A stretch of 64,000 bases of DNA, taken from assembly GCA_002150815.3 (NCBI GenBank), contig NDFF03000155.1, forward strand, positions 1-64,000. The letters run 5' to 3'. The notes under the pieces were generated by a model that was given only the letters and a program-made list of their open reading frames with translations, was not told the origin of the DNA and searched no databases. A program made the position numbers and the translations under genes. The stretch comes from Grammothele lineata (lineage: Eukaryota > Basidiomycota > Agaricomycetes > Polyporales > Polyporaceae). This document shows, in pieces, positions 55,873-64,000 of the stretch; position 1 is the stretch's first letter, and every line of letters begins with the position of its first letter.

Positions 55873-58800
55873 TCAGCGGACACCTACGATGCTCGCTGTA
55901 GTGCTCCCATAGTGCGCGCGGCACTTGAGCAGCATTTCGACGTAACGATGGGCTTGTCTAAGCGCAAGGTGAGTAAGTGTTTATCATATGGAGATCCAGG
56001 ACATACTTGCGAGCATACGCGCCACGCGCGACGTCACCAAGTCCGTCTCGGTCGATCGCTTCCTGACGCCATTTCTTGCGAAAATAACCGAAGAATCGGA
56101 CGCTCCGTCGCATCTCTTCTTCGAGCAAGCGGACCTCCTCCGTCCAGCGAGCTACGAGCGCGCTGGTACGGAACCAGTACACGCGTCGAACTGGACATTT
56201 CCTCAGCGGCCGTACAAAGTCATCCAGGTGACTTACATACCCTTCTCGAAAAACGACTCGTACGCGGTATCGGGTTTGTCATCCGCAAAGTCTAGATTCT
56301 CCCAGATCCAGGATGACAAGGTACGACTGCTGTTCAGCGTACTCCTGCTGGACTGGAGATGCATTGACTTCAGATCCGCCGCACGAAGTGGGCGATACCG
56401 GGGATCGTCTTCGCGCATGCCTAGGGCGAGGAGAGCAATTCGCGCGCGACGATATGCGTTTGCCGAGGTCGCAACGTCCTCGTTCTTGAGAGCGAGTTTT
56501 TTGCCAACGCGCAAAGTCGCCCTCTTCCCCGTGGCTTCGAAGCGCTGCAGACGCAAAACTTCAGTAGTAATCACATTGGTGCGAAGCTCGTTTAATGTAT
56601 CGTTAGCTTCGCACTGGCGGATGACCTTCTCCCAGTGCACGGCGGCCGCCATGACTTGCTTCGTTAAGAGTCGCTCGTCGTAGGAAGATGGTAGAGGGAT
56701 GGTGTACGCAAATATCTCCTTCCACATCTCCGATTTCCCCTTGGGCTTGCGCACGGGCGGCAGGCCACGGTCAACCGTGGCTCCATCTCGCGGCGGTTGC
56801 GCGCCGGAGTCGATCGACGTCTGGGTGGGAGCAGCAGCGACGGGAGCTGGGGGGACGGCGAGCGTCGTGGTGGACGACGGGTTAGATGTGGTGGACTGTG
56901 AAGCACTGGCTGACTTCTTCGCGGGAAATGCCCTCGTCTTCATTTCGGTACGCAAGGGAAATACGGGTGGGAGCGTTCCGGGTAGAGCTTCGTTTTGCAC
57001 CGCCTTTGCGGCGATGTCGAGCAGCGGCTGAAGGACGGCGTTGTAAGTAGCATACCATGCGCCGAGGCGCTCCAGGAACGACGTGCGGGCGTCTTGAATC
57101 GCATTCTCTTCTTCCTCGGTCAGGCCTTGCTCTTCCAGCGCGTCGAGAAGTTTTTCACTGAAAGCTGGTCAGTTCTACGTATGTCTTCACTATTATCGCA
57201 ACGCACCGGCTGCTTTGAAGCCGCACTCCTTCGTAGATGACCTCCATCAGCCCAGCCGAAGACACGTCAATGCGCCGGCTCTCGCGTTCGGACTGAACGC
57301 GCGCGAGGAGGTCGGTTGTGGAGAGGCCTGCAACCGAGATCAGTGCGTGAGGAGAGCGCACGTTGCGAGCACATACCTCCTCCTCCTTGCAGCTCATACA
57401 GGTTGTCCAGATTCTCGTGCTCCGCGATATTGACAACTTTCCTCAACCACTCGGACTCTTCATCTCGAAACGCGGCAATTTGCTCGGACGTATAATTCTT
57501 TTCAATACTCTGGAGCTGTTCGCGGATCTTCGCGAGCTGGATGACAGCGTTATTGTAGCGGTCAGTCACATCGCGAGCTGCAAGTCGACGTCAGCTTGAT
57601 AACGACACGGAAACCCGATAGGTACCCACGCGTAGCGTGCAGCTTGCGCACATTGAAATCTCCGAAAGCGTCGTTCAAAACGTCGTGCCGGTGTCCAGAC
57701 ATCATCTCCTTCGTGCGACGGGCGAGATTGTTCGTCATCGACCAGAGCCTCTCCAGAGCCTCGCCGTCCGTCATGCCGACCCCTGGAAGGAAGTTGTACG
57801 AGTGCTTGTAACGGCAGGACAACTTGTGCGCCGACGCGTGGAATTTGCCTATCGCCGCGAGCGTCAGCGGCCACAGACCTGCCGGCTTCGTTTGCAACCA
57901 CTTAAATGTGGCGCGCATCGCGGTGATGCGCTCGTCGAAATGCTTGCAGTATTGGCAGTTGATGTCGTATCCGCACACGAAGAGCAATAGCCCCATATAC
58001 GGGCGGAGGCCGGTACATTGGGCGTAGTCTGCGAACGCATATCTAGCGTACGATATTCAGCGCGGGACCCGTGTGGATCAATAATAAGGACTTACGCCTC
58101 CGCTTGATCCATATCCACAACCCCGTTCCCCATAGTGAACATGTGCCTCGCGCACGTAATGCCGACCATTCCCGTGACACGTCCGCCATATCTAGAATAG
58201 CCCATGGCGCCGAATTCGTTGCACGTCGTCTCCTACTCCGTTGTGAGCCAAGTCACGTCGCTACACAGTCAACGTATATCGTACCTCTCGCTTGGCACGT
58301 GGACGAGCCACCTGGAACGCTTCGTATTCCCCTTCATGCGCGAAGTAAGCTGCGCCCTCTGTCAGAGGCCGATCGTTAGCGTCCATCGGCTTGGTCTTTT
58401 GCGTCTGCTGGAAGTTGCCATCCAGAGTGTAGGAAAGAGCGTCGAGATAGCTGAGTAATACAAGTCAGCGAGAGCGAACGGACGGACGTGAGCTGTGGAG
58501 CGGCGCACCGATCCGCCTTCCGACGTTGCTTCCATAGCGGGTCCATATTGACTTCAGGATGCGGACAGCATGGACACAAGACCGCTAAACACCGCTTCGG
58601 TAGTGCCTTCGAGGGCATGACGCCGGCCCTCTTCGTCGCCCGAATGTAGGCGAATTCTCGTGCGGCAACTAGGTATTCTCGGTAGCGATCCTTTGAGGAA
58701 CGATCAGCACGCTGTCATCGCGAATTTGAGCAGGAGGACCGCTCACCGGGACGGACTCCGGGGACACGTTATTCGTTAAACGTTCCAAGTATTTCCAATA

Positions 58801-59723
58801 GTCGTACGTTGAAATCTGCGACTGCAGGGCGAGAAGTTGGTGCTCGCGCAGCCCAGCGACGGTGAAAGCCGTGTGCGGTGTCGTCCAGGTTCCGGGCCAC
58901 AGTCCATATTCCAGCAGCTGAAGTGGCTCTGGAGGTTGCGCTCGTTCGCCATCACGAGGTCCACAGGTAATAAAACACGAGCAAAACCGCACAGGGATAG
59001 TGTCTACGCCATGTCCATGGACCACAGTCATCTCGCGCGGCTTGGGGCTCGCGGGACAAGCATTCCCTCCGTGCCCAAGGTTGATGCCGAGCCCGAGGCT
59101 TCCCAACGTCCGCCGACACCAGAAGCCTGCGGCGTGTTTCCACTGGTCGATGCGATGGAAGGGATTGTTGCGATGTCGGTGGACTGTACAAGGTTGGCAA
59201 AGGAAAGGGGGCTCGTAGCAGTCGAAGCATCGATATATTCCGTCGCCGAGCAGAAGGCCGCATCGCAGGCAGGTCGCGGGGGAGGGCGGCGGAGCTTCAC
59301 GTTGGAGAACGGCAGTTTGAGCGCGTTCAGCCCAAAGACGCATAAAGATTCGCATCCTGCCAGAGGGCGTCTGCCTCGGAGGTCAGTAAAGAGTCGCGCT
59401 ATCGAAGGGAGAAGTAGACGCACGAAAGGGTCGTCCGCTTGTCCCGCATCAGCTGCGTCGTCCTCTTGCGTAGCCGTAGGTTCCTGACTGCTCGCTTCTT
59501 CAGTGGTTTCGTTGGAATCATTGAACGGAGTCTCTTGTTCTGCTACGGCAGCGGTCTCGGGAAGGATGGAGGGCGGTGGATGGGACGTGGCTGCGGAAAC
59601 TGCAGTTGGGGCGACCGAGGTACCACGATTGGTACCTCCCGTAACAGCATTCCTCACGGCAGCCCAGGGGCTTCGATGAGGGGTGCGAGTCGCCTGAGAC
59701 GAACGACGTTGAGAAGCGGGCAT
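55873..59723 (-). mobile_element. KDZ-superfamily DNA transposon gene
   Basis: The transposase gene fills this span. Ten exon blocks from 59355 down splice with consistent phases: 59355-58747, 58690-58509, 58450-58285, 58232-58096, 58042-57630, 57577-57377, 57327-57207, 57157-56241, 56190-56007, 55957-55873. Together these give about 1,000 codons. A further N-terminal exon (59723-59424, 100 codons of Ser/Thr/Ala-rich sequence) precedes them, but its join is one base out of phase, so either a splice was missed or there is a small lesion. The termini of the element (inverted repeats, target duplication) were not located, so the true element is probably larger than the gene. Confidence 0.8.
55873..59723 (-). 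CDS. KDZ transposase with CxC2-type cysteine cluster
   Basis: The N-terminal part has the CxC2 zinc cluster: ATCLRCGLLLGDGIYRC, CYEPPFLCQPC, HRHNPFH with an R inserted, and LGLGINLGHGGNACP. Then come YGLWPGTWTTPHTAFT, the KDZ core TCNEFGAMGYSRYGG, VGITCARHMFTMGNGVVDMD, YAFADYAQ, and the catalytic block CGYDINCQYCKHFDERI, IGKFHASAHKLSCRYK, YNFLPGVGMTDGEALERLW and GHRHDVLNDAFGDFNVRKLH. Candidate catalytic acids are the Asp of YDINCQY and the Glu of GEALERLW. Coiled and helical tail segments follow (YNNAVIQLAKIREQL, EEVRLLEEEMRRSVRFF). KDZ transposases move cut-and-paste elements that are common in basidiomycetes. From 59355 to the stop at 55873 there is no internal stop, which suggests recent activity. 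Tail exons were placed by phase and by family layout. Confidence 0.8.
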
Positions 59724-61819
59724 GGCGAGACTGAGAGGATGGTCGGAAACGGGCGCTGGGCAGTGAGGGGCGGAGGCGCAAGGGCGTCCTTCGCTGGCAG
59801 GCCGAGGGTGTAGCACGATAGGCCACGGCGGTGGCCGAGGAATCTCGATGTCATCTCCAAAAGGCTTTTCGGCCGAGGGGGTGGATCGCACGTCCGCCAC
59901 ATTGCTCCTATTCGGGCCCGCACTAGGATCAACCAATCCCAGATCCTATTTTACATTCTAAGTACAATTGGTCATCTAAAACTGAAACTGCCCGCCTTGC
60001 GTCGGTGTACAATTCCACGGTACAAAGTTGCCAGGCGTATCTCCTTGCACAACGCGGAAGCGCGGGACACCGAAGCCGGTGGATGGTACTTCTGCTGGGA
60101 ATACGCGGAGTGTGATAGGAACGAGATGTGTATGGGTCGCGCGCTGGAAAACAATGATGGATGGCACTTCCCGCGAAGAACGTGCCCGGCGCGGAGCTGG
60201 TGAGTCGCAAACAGACCGCGAAAGCGGCAGTAGGGTCGGGCAGGCCAAATGGTCGCCGCGCGGCAGGAGGTAGCGTCCCGCGCAGGGCCCCGCGGACGAG
60301 ATAGGGTCGGGAGTGGGGAAAGGGGATCGCGCGCGGTGGCCAGGGGTCGGTTGCAGGTGCAGAGGGTGGCGCGCAGGAGCCGGGGGTCTCGCGTAGGAGC
60401 AGGGGGCCGCGCGCGGACGCCGGAGATTATGAATATGTGGGTTCGCGGTCTGGCGGGTTCAGTAGCTTCGTGTGTGACCTGTGGGAAGGTCGCGAACTTG
60501 AGGCCAGTATGCCTCGCACGAGAGGAGCGCGGGAGGGGCATGAGCGGGGGGTCTCGCGCGCCACAGGAAGCCTCCGAGTCGGGCGCATGCTTGCTCTAGT
60601 GTTCTATTCGATCGCCCGGTAAGATCCCCCCGATGGGGAGCTTGTGTCATGTTGTATGTCGCCGCCGATGCTGTCTCTGTCAAGAAAACCAGTCGGAGAC
60701 GCGTAACGACGTCTGGGACAAGGCCAGGCCATTACGCGTCACCTGTGAGAAGGATAGTGGCATCACACGATGGCCGTATAGCCAGTGCAATCCATTCCTT
60801 GCTACCGTATGGCTTCGACATCTACTTACTCACCTGAATAGCTAATCATCGCCCCTAGTGACAGGCGTGCGCAGCGGAGCTGTAGAAGACGGAGAGACAA
60901 GATTGAATGAGCGTGCGGGATGGACTTGAATTCAAAGTAGAGCAGATAGGCGCCGCGGGCACACGGACGCGGTCAGGTGACTTGTTGACCGACGCGCGTT
61001 CCCACAATCGGGTATACAGCGGATGACGCCTGTGAGGCTTCTCACGCCGAACATCCTGCATCCATCTGCTTAGATCTTCTTCGTGCTTCCATCATCGTCT
61101 CGCCGCACCAAGTGTCGTTAACCCCCAAGGCACCGCACACATTGAAGTCTCGGCTCGTCCTGTGGTGAGTACTCGATCTCCACGCGCATGTACAGGCGTC
61201 CTGACGCGTGTACACCCGTCAAGACGCGCTTCATCAACTCGACATACACCCCTATCCCATTACACCCTACCTCCACGCCGCCTCGGAGAGGATATACGTC
61301 CTACCTCCGAGTGCGGTCTTCCTGGACGAGACTGTGTCTCGCGTCCTCTTCCCATACCCCTTTGCGCCGTTGCGGCGCGCCTCAAGTCTACAAAGCCCGG
61401 ATCTCCCCTCGCCGCGCTCCTGTCTGCGACCAGAGAGGATATACGTCCTACCTCTGAGCACGGACCTCTCGGACGAGACTTGGTCTCACGTCCATCATTC
61501 TCCTGCGGTTACCTCCCTCAAGCTCGCAAGTCTGCCGGTCACTTCCTAGTCTCGCGCCCCTCTACGCTTGGGAGAGGATATACGTCCTTCTTCCCCTGCG
61601 CTTGCCCGGACGAGATACTATCTCGCGTCCTCCCCCCAGCTGCATCTGTCCATTGCAACAGGACGGCAAAGGTTTCTCTCCCGCTCGTTCAGTGGATTGT
61701 CTGCCACTCCTGCTCGCCAACGCTCGTTCCCATTGCCGCCACCCGTCCGTGAACTACGCACGTAGGTGAAGCTTTGCACTTTGTTAGACCTGTCATGACT
61801 CAGGGCCCTTTATCAGACG
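59724..61819. other. Region between the transposase and the orphan gene
   Basis: No gene supported. An open frame continues upstream of the transposase ATG to about 59936 and is treated as leader. 60240-60420 is GC-rich with Arg/Gly-type words. The right part contains the triple hairpin repeat described separately. Any promoter for the plus-strand gene at 61820 must lie here, next to or within that repeat. Confidence 0.5.
61286..61630 (+). repeat. Three tandem units, each a conserved box plus a hairpin
   Basis: Each unit begins with GAGAGGATATACGTCCT (61286, 61433, 61572) and is followed 36-38 bases later by a 23-base hairpin (61324-61346, 61471-61493, 61608-61630). The hairpin is GGAC + GAGAC or GAGAT, a 3-base loop, the complementary GTCTC or ATCTC, a 2-base bulge, and GTCC. 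Between box and hairpin and between units the sequence differs freely (rich in C and T). Units are 147 and 139 bases apart. Only the box and the hairpin are held constant. Confidence 0.85.
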
Positions 61820-64000
61820 ATGAGCGGCGCGGAAGTCGATTTCCCCAGCGATTACCAAAAGATCAATGGCTTGGAGTTCCGGCCTAATCGCAAAGGGCGA
61901 AGTGAGTACGTCACGTGCTCGTGACGAACACGACCTCATTCCTTTTGATACAGGACCTCGCCTTGAACGCATGCACACGTATGACGCGTTGGTCGCCGCG
62001 CCTGGCTTCAGCGATGTCTCGGTATTCACCTCGCCGAACATGGCTAAAGTGCCGAAGTTCGCGGTGGTCCGCTCCGTCATCGAGACGTACCGCGACGGCC
62101 GTTGGGGTCTTCTGGAGTATTCACAGTGGCCGCAGAAGTTTGACAAGGATGCGCCGCACATCAGCTGCATACCCAGGCACTTCTCGCCTCTGGCGCCCGA
62201 AACGGACATTCTGTGGAGAACATGGACCGGGGACGACTGGGACGACTCGGAGTACGGTGCTCTCACGTATGGCAGGCTGAAGTCGGATCTCCTGAAGGAC
62301 TTGGAACGCGCCGCGGTGTCCGCGATGGATTGCGTAGCGATCAAGGCAAAGTACCGCGCATACCCCGCTTGCGATTTCGTGTACAATTGCCTGCGCCACA
62401 CGCTCGACCGCCTCGTCATCCTCCCCTCCACTTGCACGACCACCATCGGGTTGGCCGCGCACGTTGCGCGGCTGACACTGGAGTTATGGGGAATTCGTGT
62501 CTACGTTGATGTCGTCCAACCACGTTTGGAGTCTCAGGGAGATCACCGAGGCGATCTCTTGGACGTGCTCGGCGCCCATACGCCGTTGCCGGCGGAGGCG
62601 CAAGCTCTGCACTATGCCGGAGTGCCAGTATGGTTTCAGCGGATCATGACGAACGACATCGTCATCTGGGAAATTGTTCCCCTCGACGCTCCGACCTTCT
62701 CGATGGAACCGGCCGTTCCGCGCCTCACTCTCGCCACCCGCGATCAGTCTGGCCTGCTCAACCTTCCGGGACAAGCTTATCGCGCGATGATGAACCTCGT
62801 CCACGACGAGTTGTGCGGTGCTCACCTCCCTCCCCTCATTGTCGCGCCGTCAAACGATGGCGAAGCTCCTCACGCGAAGAGACCGCGTTTAGAACCTGCG
62901 GCGGGCAATTCGTCCCAGCCTGGCCCCTCGGCCCCTATCGTTATCCGGCACTCGCGTGACACCACCGTGCTTGCGCACACCCTGAAACCCTCTCCGAAAC
63001 CCTCGCGATCGACACCGGCCCTCCAGCTCCGCAAGGGGCAAACGATCGGCGACGGCGCCGCACGCACCGGTTCTGGTTTCAACTGGAACCCGTTCCGTCG
63101 GTTCTACGAGTCCCGCAGCATGGCTCATTCGCCCAGCTGGAGTACCGCCCTCGCGGCGGCTGGCGATCTTCCCCAACCGTCACACAAAAGCGTGTACTAC
63201 TTCCCGCCCCCGTGGCTTGTCGACATCCTCATCGGGTACGATTCGAACAGCACGCGCGTGAGCCGGTATCTCCATCAGTGGCTCACCATCCGCGAGTTCT
63301 GCCGCCTCCGACTGTTCGACCGCTCCATTGCCGGCAAACCCCTCACCATTGCGGAATGGCGGCACGCGCTTTGGGGTGAATACGATATTCCACCCAGCGC
63401 TGCGCCCCCTGAAACATCCTCGCCCGCTGGAAGTATTCATCACAATCCGAAGGAGCCGAAATCGCGCAAGCGGGAGCGCGGCGAAGCGAGGGACGCAATA
63501 CGCGCGCTCTTCGGCCGAGGAGGAGACCTCCCATCGTATACATCTACGGCTCGCCCACTGTTCAACAATCGTCCCGTCGGCTTCCAGGATCTCGAGGAGG
63601 ACCATGCGCTTCAATCGCGCCTGATCTGGCAGGTTTACGAGACCAACTTCCGCTGCGAGCTCCTCGCGCTCGACGCCGTCATGATGGACTCTGACTCGTG
63701 GACCGAGACAGCCCGGTGGGAGCGCGAAGCTCTGGCCGCACGTGTATGGGGTACGACTCGATCAGGTCTGACAGTCAGTCCAGAGGATACAACGACGCCT
63801 TGGTGTTGGTACAGTGCCGGCGAAGACGGATGGGAGTCATCGCGCGCCTGCCTTCGGGCTTTCCTCCTTCTCATTCGTGCCTGGCCGGAGTGTCCTAGGT
63901 GGCTGATTGCGGATCATGTCCTGACCTGTGACAACTCAACGTACGATTCTATGCAGCGTGCGGCAGTGTCCTTTTACGTCGGCAATTTCGTGAAGAATTT
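61820..64000 (+). CDS. Large orphan protein, open at the right window edge
   Basis: Exon 1 (61820-61901, 27 codons) joins by a GT-AG intron of 52 bases to exon 2 (61954 onward), which stays open for more than 680 codons to the end of the window. The frame starts MSGAEVDFPSDYQKINGLEF and continues with TYDALVAAPGFSDVSVF, FAVVRSVIETYRDGRWGLLEYSQWP, HISCIPRHFSP, WRTWTGDDWDDSEYG, NCLRHTLDRLVILPST, RLTLELWGIRVYVDVVQPR, VPVWFQRIMTNDIVIWEIV and, after a Pro/Ser/Arg-rich linker with a nuclear-type AKRPRLE, WSTALAAAGDLPQP and YYFPPPWLVDILIGYD. From memory this resembles a repeatedly duplicated Agaricomycete family without known domains; I cannot confirm that here. Codon composition is strongly coding-like. 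Function is unknown. Confidence 0.75.

Noticed and set aside
61162..61752. 196-codon plus-strand frame over the triple repeat
   Set aside because: The first two units share a frame but the third is in another, and conservation follows the nucleotide box and hairpin, not the codons.
1..64000. CRISPR array, bacterial operon or prophage signals
   Set aside because: None seen; the DNA is eukaryotic with spliced genes throughout.

Overview
The window is nuclear DNA of a filamentous basidiomycete, most likely a wood-decaying Agaricomycete of the Polyporales type. The evidence is GC-rich coding sequence, many short GT-AG introns of about 50-70 bases, a secreted laccase, fungus-specific FunK1 kinases, a CxC2-type KDZ transposase, and a lineage-specific kinase-like family. 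All multi-exon models here were spliced by hand from the sequence. For almost every gene, the exon phases add up to a complete reading frame.

Layout. 1-5.2 kb holds housekeeping genes: a RAX1-like RGS membrane protein (-), Mediator subunit MED8 (+) and an APH-fold protein that has lost its catalytic loop (+). 5.6-7.8 kb is a broken kinase-like gene (-). 8.3-13.1 kb has a signal-peptide-bearing pepsin-like protease (-) and a 16-exon metacaspase (-). 14.1-19.5 kb has a UTP16/BUD21-like nucleolar protein (+), an SMP-30/gluconolactonase-like secreted protein (-) and an F-box protein (+). 19.7-26.7 kb is a tandem segmental duplication carrying two FunK1 kinases (+). 27.3-28.4 kb is a relic of the 5.6-7.8 kb gene.

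29.5-30.2 kb is a dual-specificity-type phosphatase (-), followed by a 3.3-kb stretch with no gene I can support. 33.5-35.0 kb encodes a multi-pass membrane protein (-), 36-38.2 kb the checkpoint kinase CHK1 (+), and 38.8-43.1 kb a Zn2Cys6 transcription factor (-) whose DNA-binding domain is separated from the rest by a 1-kb intron. 45.8-46.4 kb is a small secreted Ser/Ala-repeat protein (-). 48.8-50.8 kb is a laccase (+). 51.2-53.9 kb holds a membrane protein with a premature stop and a partial paralogue that keeps the tryptophan at that site (both -).

The right end is mobile or accessory DNA: an arginine-codon-rich minisatellite, a nearly intact KDZ transposon gene (-, 55.9-59.7 kb), a triple repeat with conserved hairpins (61.3-61.6 kb), and a large unassigned protein (+) that runs open off the window edge. 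Apart from the two kinase-family duplications, neighbouring genes do not form a cluster with a shared function. The least-explained parts are the hairpin triple repeat and the large orphan reading frame beside the transposon.
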